A stretch of 64,000 bases of DNA. Source: Neckera pumila (Eukaryota > Streptophyta > Bryopsida > Hypnales > Neckeraceae). Both the position numbers and the translations under genes were made by a program. Within the stretch, counting starts at the first letter, position 1, and each line of letters begins with the position of its first letter. Shown one piece after another: positions 10,681-22,755 of this stretch. The stretch covers positions 7,380,501 through 7,444,500 of the forward strand of contig OZ018412.1 in NCBI GenBank assembly GCA_963969595.1, read 5' to 3'. The notes beneath the pieces are model-generated. The model did no database searches and had not been told where the DNA came from. It saw only the letters and a program-made list of their open reading frames with translations.

Positions 10681-11600
10681 CTAACAAAGCTCACAAAGAA
10701 GAGTTGAAGCGGCTACTTTATGAGTTAGATGAAACAGGGAATGAATGTGAGATCCTTCAAAACCAGACCGTTGATGATGTTGTAAGCGAAGATGTATTCT
10801 CCCTTGAAACACAAACAGAAAGTGGGCAAACTTGCCTGTCAGTTTAAGAGTGAAACATGCAAGATTTGGAACAATATTACCTGAACTTCTCTGTTGAACA
10901 AGACGGAGGATTGAGTTCCAACGCCAACACATTTGTAGAGGGACATCTAGCCACAATTATAGAATTGTGCCAGTTGGAAAAATTTCAGATGGACAACAAA
11001 GACAAAAAAAGTGGAGGAGGTACAATCATGTTTGAATCAACTTGGCGAAATGAAGGACTAAGCCCCCCCAATTAGGTCATGGAACTGGATGTGCAAGGCG
11101 TGGATAGGCAGCATGAAACACGCGCAACGGAGGTAGCTGACTTGAAGTAGAAGTTAACTTCTATTTGAGATTGAAAAGGAAGATCTTGTCGCATTAGAGG
11201 AAATCTAGACCTTGTAGAGGGCCATTTGACTTTTGGCGGATGTGCAAATCTTGAGTAAAAAAAAAAAAAAAAAAAAAAAAACTTTTTTTATTTTTTTGAG
11301 AAGAGAATTAAGAAAAAAATTAGTCCTAGTTTTGAAAAAAATTATTATTATTATTATCCTTTTTTTAATTTTTAATTTTTTTCTTTTTTAATTGCACATT
11401 TTATTGTGGTTCTAGAGGCCCTCCACACGGTCCAGATTTCCTCTAATGAAGAAGACCTTAGAGCATTGAGGAGGGTTGAAAGAGATGTTAGCGCCCAGAT
11501 TGAATTGAAGAGGAAAAAAAAGGAAGAGAACAGGAAAGATGGATGTAGCATGATTTGCGTGGCTTCAGATTTTGTAGGACTATGTACTTCCTTATGAATG
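10681..11600 (+). pseudogene. Degenerate coding fragments, charged and coiled-coil-like
   Basis: Several adjacent plus-strand stretches have protein-like composition: 10684-10842 (ends in TAA), 10857-11075, 11081-11149 (ends in TAG) and 11406-11597. They are Glu/Lys/Leu-rich and could derive from one long helical protein, but they lie in different frames with stops, a 24-base poly-A at about 11258 and a low-complexity ATT stretch between them. No start, splice pattern or family can be assigned. I treat this as a decayed gene or retro-copy. Confidence 0.3.
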
Positions 11601-11809
11601 TATATTTAAAACAGATAATATCCATTTTGAATATTCTAATACAAGCACCATGATATTGATGTTGTTCATAGATGAATAGAATCTAAAAGAATATGACCTC
11701 CATCCTGTGCTTTATTTTGAAATGGGAATATATAAAAAATCTTCACATGTCAACTTTACTCTATGATGTTGTGTACATGTAATGTAGCAATGTTTGTGAC
11801 CTAAATTCC

Positions 11810-13571
11810 TTACTTTTTGAACCTTCTTTTAGAGATAGGAAATCACATTAACTTTTTTGGAACATAATTTTTTTTTCAATTGGTACACAAAAGCAAGAAT
11901 TATGCCACTCTTTGTATTAATTTTAGTTTGTTGGGGCATAAAAAATCCATAATAATTTGATTTTTTTTTGGAAAGATTATCATTTTGTGTATGTGTGAAG
12001 CTTTGATTCATTTCATTTAGACTAAATTTGAAAAATTTATGGACAATATTTTTTGGAGGGCAATCTAAGCATTTTTTTGAAAAAATAACATGTAGGATTC
12101 ATTTTAGAATGCAATTTCTACAATTAAAAAAAAATTGTTGGACAAGGTTAATTTTGCTTGCCAAAACAATCTCACCATTGGAATTATTGTGTTTGAATTC
12201 CATTTTAGAGCTATTAACAATTTTCATTTTTGTTCAATCTTGGCCCTACCTTTATAAAACAAATTTTTGAAGAAATCAATGAAAATGAAGTGTGTGTTTT
12301 TCAAATGTTTTTTCCCTAATTCTAAATTCAAACCTTCAACATTAATATTTTTAAATTTAAACTCAGTAGCGTCCAAAATCTTAATCCCTAAAGGCCCAAG
12401 GCCTTTTTTCTGCCAAAAACACCCAAAACTGCCATTTATTTAGCAAAGAGTGAAAAAAAAATTAAGAATGTTTTTTTGCACATCTAATCATAGGATCTTA
12501 CACCTAACTAGTATGAGAATGTGTGGAAAAAATTTCAGAATTTTTGACCGCACAGATTGCAAGATATCTGCGTTTAAAGTGGAAAAAACAAGATTTTCAG
12601 CACATTGCGGGACCAGATTTTTTAACTTCAAACATTTTTAACTTAAAATTTTTGCACTATAGAGTTTTGAGCTTTAAATCTTTATAGTGGAGAATTGAGT
12701 TGAGAGTCTAGGAAAAAAAAAAATTCAAAAAAACTTAATTGCCATTCTTTAAAAAATTGTTAAGTAGAAGTAGGTACGAGATAGAAGGAAAATCTAAAGT
12801 ATTCATATATTTTTGATGGAATACAAAAACACTAATTCCAATGGTAAGATTGTTCTAGCAAGCAAATTAAAACATTAAAAAAAAGAAAATATTGAAAAAT
12901 TACAAAAATTGCATTCCAAAATGAATCCTACAAGTTATTTTTTTCAAAAAGATGCTCTAACTGCCCAAAAAACAAGAATGTCCATAACTTCCTCATAACA
13001 AATCCAATTGAAATGAATCAAAGCTTTCCAGATAGACAAAAATATAATCTATGAGAAAAAAATATTTAAAAAAAAAACTCAAAATTTTGCAAATTTTTTT
13101 TGCCGCCATCCTTCCCCACACATTCCAAGAAATGGCATAGCTTCTCGCTCGAAAGTCCAATTTCAGATTTTTTTTTTCTGCCACATACCTCTCTCAGTTC
13201 TTCACCTTTTCAAAAAGTTTCAAAGAATCACGACAAAATTTCAGCCCGTAGGTACTTGCCTAAAAATGCATTTGTCCCCCGAAGGGACAATGGGCTTTTA
13301 GGGGTTAAGGTAAGAAGATTCAAAGCCAAAAAATGTACGCAAAAAGGTGCAAATGTTTTTTTTTCTTCACTGTGGATGCAAATATCTTGCAATCTACATG
13401 GTCAAAGTTTATGAAATTTGTACCACACATTCCTATACTAGTCTATTGCAAGATCCTAGGGTTAAGTATTAAAAAAATGAAAATTTTAAAAGTTTGGCAC
13501 CTTGCGCAAGAAATGGCAATTTTGACTTTTGAGGGATTCTTGACAGAAAAAAGGCCTTAGGACTTTAGGGG
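11810..13571 (+). mobile_element. TTAA-flanked element, copy B, interrupted by copy A
   Basis: The parts 11810-12384 and 13309-13571 match successive segments of the about 920-bp subfamily-1 element (compare 47808-48731): the 'gaaacttttt' 5' part, the 'agctttgattcatttcattt' core, and the 3' end 'ccttaggactttagggg' followed by TTAA (13572-13575). The first about 100 bp with the 5' inverted repeat are missing or unrecognisable. Copy A sits inside it in opposite orientation between TTAA at 12381-12384 and 13305-13308. Confidence 0.7.
12385..13304 (-). mobile_element. TTAA-flanked element, copy A (920 bp, inserted into copy B)
   Basis: A full-length subfamily-1 copy on the minus strand. Its left end (tccctaaaggcccaagg) and right end (ggcttttagggg) are the inverted termini. 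TTAA lies on both sides. The typical 'ttgtcccccgaagggacaat' subterminal hairpin is near the right end. It has no coding capacity. Confidence 0.82.
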
Positions 13572-13575
13572 TTAA

Positions 13576-14613
13576 ATGGTTATAAATTGTGATATGCTTA
13601 TAACTTTATAAAACTTTGAAAATTGTTTAATGTAATGGTGAGAATGTTTTGGTACTCAATGACCATTCAGCATTGTCATTTCTATTTTAAACTCTATCGA
13701 GTTGACATAAGAAACAACAATAGATTATGTCTAAATTAATGGCATGCAGAAGCAAACTCCTAAAAACTTTTACCTCATTGTCTAGAATTGAACGGTTTAA
13801 ATTGTTTGGATTATGTATCAATTATTGCAAGTGCAAATATGTAATATAATGTGCTCTTAACAATTTTTGGCGGTCCATACTCCAATTACATAATTGTTAC
13901 TTCTATGTGAAACATATAGAAGTAACAATTTAACACCGCGATCCATACTACAATTACATAATTATTACATTGTCTAGAATTGAATGGTTTCACATAGAAG
14001 TAACAAAATTACAACTTATACACCAACTATTGGAACAAAGTGAAAGTGAATTGCATGCATTATGATGAGTAGTATGCAATATAAAAATTTCATGCAAGTC
14101 TTCTAATATCTAAATATCATAGAGCTTTTTCGGAAGAGCGGTTGTCCCTTCTTGACCTGCGGACGCCACCTTGCACCAGACACAATGTCACCCTAGACCC
14201 GTTGTCACTGATGGGATGACTTCATCTGCAGCACGATCGCCTACACCCACCCGCAGTCGCTCATAGGACAACCTACGCACCAGGGACGCGGGCACTCTAA
14301 AGTCAAAGGGGCACCATTTGCTTGTCATTTTGCTCCGGTGATAAACTCTTGTCTAGAATCTTTAGAAGAGTCTTCTTGCGGACGTTTTGGCTCTTCGGAG
14401 GGCAACAACCTTCCTTTGAAGGGTTCAAAAGACCTTTCCTAGCGGGTGGCTTTGTCTTAACTCTTTTTCATATTCCAAGTGGATTTATAGGGTACTATTG
14501 TTTGAAAGCATATTACCCATTTGGCAATATGGCAAACCAACCAAGGTGTTGGTAAGAAGACAAATGCAAACGATACCTGTAGGGATACAAAGGATTGAGA
14601 TCCGTGGTTAATT
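13576..14613. other. Intergenic, no gene recognised
   Basis: AT-rich to about 14120, with short repeated words around 13875-14010 ('agaagtaacaa', 'acaattacataatt'). A more GC-rich patch at about 14140-14310 has no sustained frame. Nothing else is visible. Confidence 0.35.
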
Positions 14614-15366
14614 TTGATAAACATACCTAATTGTCCTATGAATTCACAGAAATGCCATTTCTGTGGATGGACCAAGGTATTTGTGCGGAAAAGGGCATTA
14701 TCTCACTTCGGATATGGAGGTACAACCCAATCAGATTGTTGCCCGCAAATGCCTGCAGTTGTGAAAGAGAAGTCCAGAACATATAGGGGGATTGTTCTTA
14801 AGAAAATGTTCTACAAAAAAATGTATCCTGATCACAGCGGTATAGGCGCTGTTGTTAATGAGCCCCCCGTTGAACCTACAGTGGTAGCAGATGTAGTCGA
14901 GACGTCGCCTCTAAGCACCACTAGTGAACCACCTCCTCTTAATCCAGGTTCGGTAGATTCCAATATTCAAACAATCCAGAGAAGGAGGCACACGCCTTCC
15001 ATTTCTCGTCAAATAAGTATGGATGAGGCGTTACAATCAAGCCAGAGACAAAAGTTGGATTAAATGTGGGCTTTTTTCTTCTTATGAGGCTAACATTGTA
15101 CAACATCCCACCTTCGTCAGTGCCATGAAAGAAACTACAACTATTGGCCTCGTATACCAGCCACCATCATACAACGCGGTGTGTACTAGAATGATAGAGC
15201 CGAAGAAAAAAGTTGTTTCAAAATGGATTCCAAGTGGACAAAGAATTCTATTCAACACTACGAAGCAACTATTTGTTTGGATGGGTGGTCTGAAACCAAC
15301 ACAAGGCCGTTGATGAAAATGATGCTTGTATGTCTTACCAGAGATGCTTGGGACTTTACGAGTTAA
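14614..15366 (+). pseudogene. hAT-superfamily transposase relic (BED-like finger plus DUF659-like part)
   Basis: The first frame (14614-15063) has a CHFCGW..H..C pattern like the N-terminal BED-type zinc finger of plant hAT transposases. It is followed by a Pro/Ser/Thr-rich linker. After a frameshift near 15060 a second frame (to about 15235) has a helical stretch ending 'PPSYNAVCTRMI', resembling the DUF659 region where 'PPSY..LR' is usual. A third frame (15268-15366) reads 'LDGWSETNTRPL', like the 'SDGWTD..NRPLINF' motif that contains the first catalytic Asp. It then stops. The C-terminal catalytic part and the hAT dimerisation region are absent. Two frameshifts and a truncation make it inactive. 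No flanking 8-bp duplication was found. Confidence 0.65.
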
Positions 15367-16057
15367 AGGTGAAGAAGCTGAATGGGATTGACATCCAAGG
15401 AGAGCGTGGATTCGTGGAAATCTAGCTAGATGGCTATTTATATGTTTTGTTCTTTGGAAATTAGCAATTATTGCCTATTTATATTTGTTTGTATGAATGT
15501 TGCATTTTGGAATTCGGAGTTGTTTGTGATCATTTGTAGGATTATGAATGCAATCCTGAAAATTGGTTTGTCGTTGGAGAATAGAATGTGTTGTCAATTA
15601 AAGTGTGATTTTCCAATTGATGAAATCTTAATACTTGATTACTAAATATAATAACTATAGTGAAAGAAATTTGTAAACTAAAATTGTTTGTGAATTAATG
15701 TGAGATTGTAAAATAATAAACACCATAAACAATTTTCTGCCTGAAATATAAATATACCGCTATGCATGTATGTAAGTTGGAATGACTATAGAGAAATAAA
15801 GTTGATGTCTGTTTTGGAGATAATTTAGAAACCACTAGAAAGTGGTTTCAATCCAATGCTCAATTCCCATCTCTACAGAACGGTCTGCATTCAGCTAATG
15901 AGCTAATGAAAAGAAGACATGCCCTGGAAGCAAGAGGTCAGAAATCTGGTTACCTGGAACTAACAGTGGTATTGTCGGCAAAAAGGTGGAGCATCAGGCG
16001 CACAATTCTCCGACTAAAAATTGAAGAACCTGAGTGATAGAATTTTTTGCAGCTCCA
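15367..16057. other. Intergenic, no gene recognised
   Basis: AT-rich sequence with only short frames. Probably decayed transposon sequence downstream of the hAT relic. Confidence 0.3.
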
Positions 16058-16700
16058 TGGTATCAGATTATCAATGGCTTCACTTCCATCCACATTTGCT
16101 TTCCTGAAGAGGTCTATGACATCGGGCTCTGTGCCTAGAAGAAAACATGAATCATATTCATATCGAGGGTTGCCTGATCCACAAAAAAAAACATATATAA
16201 GAAATCATGAAAATATTATGAAAATATTATGAAAATATTATGAAAATATTATGAAAATATTGATCATGCTCATATGCCTACCTCAAACCCATTAAATTTG
16301 CAACCCTATTCGACCCAGGTTACAACTTTACAACCTGATTCACCGAGCAGCAATATTGAAACCTTACTTAAGGAGGTCAAAACTTCTTTCCCCGTAAAAC
16401 ATCATGAACTTAGTAACAAGAAAGAAGAGCCTGTTCAAGAGAAAACAAGCCAAGCCACAGGCGTGACAGCGTTTTGTGCAGCCAAAACATGAAAGTTTTA
16501 AGGATTCACAAGCTACACCTTGAGCTGGAGGATAATAATTCTTCTTTGAGGCAATAGGAAATTGACTTGCAGGACGCTCACCGCAAGCTGGACCTGTTGG
16601 AACGTAGGGAACATGAGCCTGAGGGTTACCAGCCTGCTGCGTTGCTCCATAAGAACTGTAAACTTGTTGTAGAATACCGTCCTTGTTGGTTATGCATTAC
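16058..16700 (+). pseudogene. Degenerate coding-like stretch with a charged helical segment
   Basis: The plus strand has TGGTATCAGATTA at 16058-16070, resembling the initiator-tRNA-Met primer site of plant copia elements (TGGTATCAGAGC). An ATG follows directly at 16074. The frames 16274-16492 and 16489-16680 (one TAG) are Glu/Leu/Lys-rich and could be decayed gag-like or coiled-coil sequence. No paired LTR was found and no family is recognised. Confidence 0.25.
16196..16261 (+). repeat. 11-bp tandem repeat (atgaaaatatt), about five units
   Basis: Five near-perfect head-to-tail copies of ATGAAAATATT. A simple minisatellite inside the degenerate stretch. Confidence 0.9.
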
Positions 16701-16946
16701 ATTGGATGCAGGTACTTGAGGCAGGCCCGGCCCTGGAGGTGGAACATAAGGCAAATGTGCTCCTTTCCCCGCAGAATCGATATATATACTCTTGGTACAG
16801 AATCACGTCCTTGGTCAGACTCTTCCGCTGCACTCGCACCACCGGGTGCACTCCCTGCATTCAGAGACTCTTGTTCGTCAATGAGTAATTATAGAACAGA
16901 AACATTTGTAGCATTCAAAGCTTTTAGGCAACAGACAGACTGAGCG

Positions 16947-17443
16947 CATTGCCATGGTACTTCCAAAAGTTTGACATGAATTTGCTTACTATCAAATGGT
17001 TTTTTCAGTTAGTGATGATATATTCTTACTAATTCTTAACTAGACAAAATTCGTTGTAGAATCGCCATCTGGAACATATATGGTAGCGACCAAAATAACA
17101 AAATTCGCACCAATTGGTAGCCTCCAACAAAATCTCAGAAACACCCCAGTGAAGAACGAAGAAAAAGAATAAACAAACAAACAAATGAAAGTTGCCTGCA
17201 TGAAGTCGAGCTAGCTGCAGCAGGAGCGCCATCCTCCCTCGCTCCATTTCAGCCTCTCCGTGGGATCCCTCCGCAGAGTCTCGAACAAACGGGGGTCGGC
17301 TGCGATCGGAAGAACTTTCCACATTTATATTGCATAGAATATTCATTCTTGAGTAAAATTTTATTTTTTTTTGCATTTTTCCTCGACCTATGTTTGCACA
17401 CATTGAGCTCAATTTCTCAACTAGTTTTCAATACCTACTAGTG
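16947..17443. other. Intergenic, no gene recognised
   Basis: A minus-strand frame of 127 codons covers most of it (17029-17412) but has biased, low-complexity composition and no family resemblance. I see no supported gene. Confidence 0.35.
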
Positions 17444-17795
17444 TGACCCTGTGCCGTTGGCCCAATTTTCACCTACTCCCAATTCCACTCCTGGTTCTAC
17501 TTCCGATTCTACTCCCAGTTCTACTCCCGGTTCCACTCCCAGTACCAAGAACGCCACCAAAATCAAAGTAAAAGTAATTTTCTAATTTTTTCATCAATAA
17601 ATACTTTGAAATTCAATAACTTTTGCACCACCGCTCCAAATGCCACAAAACCAAGCCTGTGCACCCCTCCTCGGCGAGAGCTTTCCGACAGTACCAAGCA
17701 TGCTGCCGGGGGACGCACGGTCAAGAAGTTGTCCATGCTACAAACAAAACAAAACAAAACAAAACAAACAAACAGCCTCATTTAAGGTATTGATG
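17444..17795 (-). repeat. Dispersed repeat, copy 1 (inverted relative to 59180-59582)
   Basis: About 350 bp that reappear in opposite orientation near 59.2-59.6 kb. The shared parts are a 'cctgtgccgttggcccaat' end, a stretch of 12-bp units of the type 'actcccggttct', a GC-rich middle ('cgagagctttccgacagtacc') and a (caaaa/caaa)n run. It ends in 'cctcatttaaggtattg'. Probably a small mobile element. No inverted termini or target duplication could be fixed. Confidence 0.7.
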
Positions 17796-20278
17796 GCTTG
17801 AAATGTTTAGGTGACTTCCGTTATAGGTACCTCTACCTTATATACAATTACGCATGTACACACATGCATGTAGCAGTTTCCATTAGTGGAGAAAACCCGG
17901 GCTTGTTTTTGCAAGCTGCAATGGCATCTCAGCAAGTTGGTTAAGTGGTGTAGCCACATTCTTGCAATGCCATCCTGCAATTAGAGTGTGCTCTATAGCC
18001 ACAAGCCATGAATAATGTAGTGCAACGAGTTTCAAAAATTAATCACAGGTCCTTTAATGCGCTTTCTGCTTTTTAATTGCATTCTTAAATCCCTTTGAAT
18101 AAAATATACATTGCTGTAAGGCTAAAATCAATAGAAGCATGATGTGGATCATTCTTTGAGATTCAAAATTATAGAAACTTCCTAAGTTTGAAGTGCTCCA
18201 TTCAAGGGTTGATTTTGAGGAAGCTTGGTTCAATCTATGAGCCCCAATAGCTATCTACACACCTTTTACTTTGAAAATTCATAGTAAATTCTTTTGAAGT
18301 AAAAAAATTACAATTTAAATTGTCAATAAACTATTTCTCTTTTCTCTTTCTACCAAAAGTATATGTAAAATACTACACTATTGGTTTTACTACAAACTTA
18401 AGGTCAATTATCCCTTAGATGATCAATTTAAGAGCCTCCTACCTCATTGAATATTATTATATGTAAAACAAAATAATTATAATATAAATTAATAAATAAA
18501 TAATAAATATTATATATTATATATAATAATATATAATAGAATATATTTAAATAATTAGTAATTATAATATTTAATTAAAAAATAATTATAATATAAATAA
18601 TTATAAATAATTATAAATAATTATAATATATTATGGTTATATAATATAAGTTATAATTAATTATAAATTACCATGTATGTAGTATAATATATGTAGTATA
18701 ATATATGTAATATTAATACCAAAATACAGGTATTAAATATATAATAATTGCGTTGCTCTCAACAAAATCTAAACTGATGTTTTTTGTTAGAAACAAAACA
18801 TGTTGGTTTCAATACTTTTGGAACACAAAAATGGATTATAAAGATGATTCTCTAACGTAAGAATATGATGTTGATTGTGTTGAAAATTGTGTTTATAACT
18901 TGTTTTTGCTAGATTTTGTTGAGAACAAGGCACAGTTTTCTTCTAGTGCTGCAACTATTACAACGGTTGGGCTGCCAGTCAGTCGTTTCTTGACTTCTAT
19001 GGCTGGGCCATACTGTAAGCCCTATCAAGAAGCAGGAAATCGGCAGAAGCAGCCGTCCAGGGTGCGTGACTAAGTCTTACATTTCTTGGGCAGCGCGAAC
19101 ACAGGATTTGAGCCCATCTCTTCAGAAGGATCAGAGTCTAAACAATAAATTAGTTAATATTGAGTCATAGACTGTTATCAGGAATGAAATCGAGGATTGC
19201 TCAGCAAGTAACACATTGATCCACATCCGAAATTAAATCTACAACTGGTATAAGTGGATATAAAACGAAGTCAAATTCCAAGTGAAGTCTAGTCCAACAT
19301 AAAGGGCACGCAAATTAGCAATGTTCACAAGCTTTTTACTCTGCACGAGAGCCTCTTTCCAGTTTGTAATCAAGATCAGCGTTTTTCATATTGTTGAAAG
19401 CTGAGACTTAGCTAGAGCTCTCATCGCAAATCTTACATACACCCCTCAGACAATCCAGCTTCATAGAACACCAACAGTCCCACCATAAGAAATTAACTCA
19501 ACGGCAGATTCCACATTTCGATGAGAAAGCAGTTTCAAGCATTCCACTGTTCCAGAAACTTTACAAATCATGTATTAGCATTCAAAAGAGCACATTAAAC
19601 CTGCAAGAAACTGTATCAGAAGACCCAAGTCAAAAGGTTCCAAGTACCTAAACCCCAAACCTGGCTTTCACTACAGGGTATATAATACGGTCACGCTCCA
19701 CAATATATCACTACTTAACCTTTGAACTTCACTCCCTACAACGAACTGGTAATGTGAAAGTAGAGCCTCATCCTGAAAATAACAAACTAGGCCACGTGAT
19801 TAACGAGCCAGGGAGGTTATTTTCATAGCAAATCTGAACTTTCACCTTAATGAACATCCCTAATTGTCGGACTTTTTCAATCAAGCTCAAACAGGCATAA
19901 CTTCCACTATAGCGTCAATGAATGACAAGATTCTGAGATATCCACATACACCATGCTCTCCACAGAAGCAACACAAACAGCAAATCTTTTTCCAACATTC
20001 CCATTTAATCTCTACGTACACGTAGATCGAGTCTAAGTCCAAACATTCACGAATCGGTTAATACAAATTCCTTTGTGATGCTCAGCTAGATATACATCCA
20101 TCTGAAGTAATATACAATCACATAATTAGTACTGGCATGGTTAGCCAGTAGTTGCTTCCCCTGGCCTACCCTGGCTAACAAGCTAACTAACATGCTAATT
20201 ATGATATTACGGTATCCAACACGGGAATCGATCGATTGTACTACTACCGGTACCTTTAGTGTGCCCACGAGTGTGATT
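17796..20278. other. Downstream flank of the HMA-fold gene; AT satellite-like tract inside
   Basis: No gene is seen. 18464-18720 is an extreme A/T tract of 'taataattataata' words. At about 18750-18935 an imperfect inverted repeat (ctctcaacaaaatcta / tagattttgttgagaac) encloses about 180 bp and may be a small MITE. The part nearest the HMA-fold gene (roughly 20080-20278) is probably its 3' untranslated region. Confidence 0.4.
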
Positions 20279-22755
20279 TCAGTAGTAGTTGTAGCGTCCC
20301 GGTCGGAACTCATTGTCGTAAGATCGTCCGCCATAAGGGGCTGCATAGGGCGGGATGTATCCGCTGCGCCCTTCGTAAGTGTACATGTCGTCGTAAGCGG
20401 TGCCGCGGGCGGTGCTTCGGTCCACAGGCCTGGTGTACGCGGGTTGCAGCACGGCCGTGGGCGCCGCTTGGGCGATGTTGATGATGTGCGCGCTGCTCAT
20501 CACGCGGCGCACCAGGTTCACCACGGTGCTTGGAGAAAGGCGCGAAGACACCGTGATGGTCTGCGCGGGGATGTCGCACACCACATTGAAAACACCTGCA
20601 GGACAGGGCAAGGCAGGGCCGGGCAGGGGATGGGATCAGTTAGGTTAGGCTTGGTTTCTTCAATCAACCTCAAGATTTGATGAAGACTTTGAAGGTGAAT
20701 TGAGATGATCACAGGAGAAATCCAATGCCCATCTATGGAATTTTCAGAAAAATTTCGTAGTTAATGTCCAGTGATGAGAGACAAACGAGGATACACGAGG
20801 AATGGAATTTGATCAGAATGGGACATTTGTCCAATTTCCAGTTCGGAATTCTACTGTCGATGGAGGAGGGTTACTCGTCAATTTCTTTTATATTGGCGCA
20901 AGTCTGGGCACTAAGAACTGTGACATTCATCTGCACAGAGCTCTAAAAACTAGGGCTGATATAGATTCATTAGGACTGATATACATTTAGATTTCCCTGA
21001 AACATACAAAGTTGTGGAATTCTGCCAATTAGACGAAATTGACGTTGTTAACCCTAAAATACCAAGAAGCCACATTGGACCACGTGTGTTTTTTAACACT
21101 ATTGAGGTGTTTTTGTTCGATTTTCATTTCCAGTTTCACTGTAGGAATTCAAAAAGTTCATAGACCCCATTCTGTAGTGGAATTATCAAATTTCACAGCT
21201 TGATAATGGAATAGAGCCTGAAGTTAAATTCTCAAGGTGACATTCCGTAGTTGCTAAATGGAATTGGGTCTGTGGACTTCCGGATTCCTCTTGTGTTTTA
21301 TAAATACGTGCAATGTTCTGCACTATCTGTAAAACTTGGCCAATCCAAATCGTACAAGGGTTCACAATATGCATCATCCAAATTGGTCAAATTAACACCA
21401 TGAATCCTTGGCCCTTCAAGGACGAAGGTTTCATGGGTTTAAATTGGCCGATTTGAGTGATCATATTGTGCAAATAGTGGAATACAGATGCGGCCAAATT
21501 TTATTGATAGCCAGAATCAGTAGAGAGAAGGAAATTGAACAAAAGGAAATCCCCATATGACCCCATTGGAGAGAAATTAGTTACTAACCTTCCACACTGA
21601 GAACGTCTTTGATTCGGGACACGTCTACTAAGTCGTACAAAGGTACCTTGATTATCACGTCCTGCGCAGCAAAAGAGGATCAAAATGCATGATTTTGGGG
21701 GGGTCAAATTGCAAATATTCTTATACAATTTTCTCAGCAATTTGCACAAACTCCATTTTCTGACTAAGTTTCTAGATGCAGAATCAGAAGGAAGTACGAT
21801 CTAATGGATGCCACCGACAAAATGGTACGCTAAATACTCATCTCAAAAATAGTACATGTACTTAGAAATCACAGCAGCAAGTAGAAGGGCTTTAACAAGA
21901 CGGTCATTTTCCTACCCCCAAAAGAAGCTAACTTACGAAACTAATCAAGTATAATCAATTGCAAAATACGGATCCAGAACCAAATTACTTCAATGCAACA
22001 AATCACTTAGTGTCGAGGGTATATATGATCTAGTTTGAACAATTTCGTACTGAAACTAAAGAAGCAGTAAAGACCGAATCTGAGTGTGTTCAAACCTAGC
22101 CACACAAAAAGAAACCTGGCTATTGCAAAAAAAAAGGAAATGGGTGGCTATGGTTGAGTTGAATTAACCGGCAAGACAGTTCCACGAGTATAAGGGCCAA
22201 ACTCGTACGCTCCGCTACTCGATGTAGGAGTGCGTTGATATGGAGTTCCCAGCATCCGGTGCTGATTGTTGGTGACCCACACCGGTTCTGGCTTGCCATA
22301 GTAAAGCTGTGCACACACTTGTACCACTCAAGTCAACATCCATGCATATCCTACCCTGTCTAATACCCCAAACATGAACGCATTCGCAAAAGCGTAAATC
22401 CTTAATTAATTTATCAAAAATACAATCAGTTCGCTTTAAATCGACCAAGCAACTTCTAAAATCTAGCCCCAATCCAGCATCTACTTGCTCTCCTTTCTTA
22501 CAACAGGGTCAACAATTGAGCACACGTATACTTGACCAGTTTCGATCATCAGCCCTCCCCTCTAGTACCAAAGATATGGAAAATCTAAGGACAAAATTCC
22601 ATCCGAAATAGGGTCTTGCAACCTGTTGTCATCCAAGCAAACAGAAGACCAAATTCGAGTTCCAGTCCGGCATCAACTGCAACTAAGTCTCTAATCCATA
22701 AAATAACTGCGTAAGTTCGAAAACCTCTTACCGGATCCACTAAAGCCCTCGCCAT
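20279..22755 (-). CDS. HMA-fold protein lacking the metal-binding CxxC, with Tyr/Arg/Gly-rich tail
   Basis: I rebuilt four exons on the minus strand: 22755-22732, 22306-22169, 21661-21589 and 20595-20279. They give 183 residues (552 nt with TGA), all with GT..AG borders and a continuous frame. Exon 1 encodes MARALVDP. Exon 2 encodes a Tyr/Pro/Gly-rich linker. Exons 3-4 encode a heavy-metal-associated ferredoxin-like fold at about residues 57-122: strand 'DVIIKVPLY', helix 'SRIKDVLSVEGV', strand 'FNVVCDI', strand 'QTITVSSRLSP', then a second helix. Canonical HMA domains carry MxCxxC in the first loop. Here that place reads LYDLVDV, so copper or zinc chelation by the usual ligands is excluded. 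Related plant HIPP-like proteins with a lost CxxC are thought to bind proteins rather than metal (family knowledge). The last 57 residues are rich in Tyr, Arg, Gly and Pro and end RYNYY. No signal peptide or membrane segment is seen, so a cytosolic or nuclear location is likely. The exon 2 donor is CCG|GTTAAT. Reading on past it would stop within four codons. Confidence 0.82.

Noticed and set aside
16058..16070. Copia-like tRNA-Met primer site (TGGTATCAGATTA) followed by an ATG
   Set aside because: No LTR pair around it and no copia gag or pol motifs downstream; 'TGGTATCAG' alone is weak evidence. Mentioned only within the degenerate stretch.
17029..17412. 127-codon minus-strand frame
   Set aside because: Biased composition (Phe/Cys-rich), no domain, no splice context and no neighbouring gene structure.
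18464..18720. Extreme A/T tract as organellar DNA or a replication origin
   Set aside because: Only simple TAATAATTA words; no organelle gene or origin motif is visible.
20192..20712. Plus-strand 162-codon frame and other frames across the last HMA exon
   Set aside because: GC-rich shadow frames of exon 4; the minus-strand reading continues the HMA fold across three introns.
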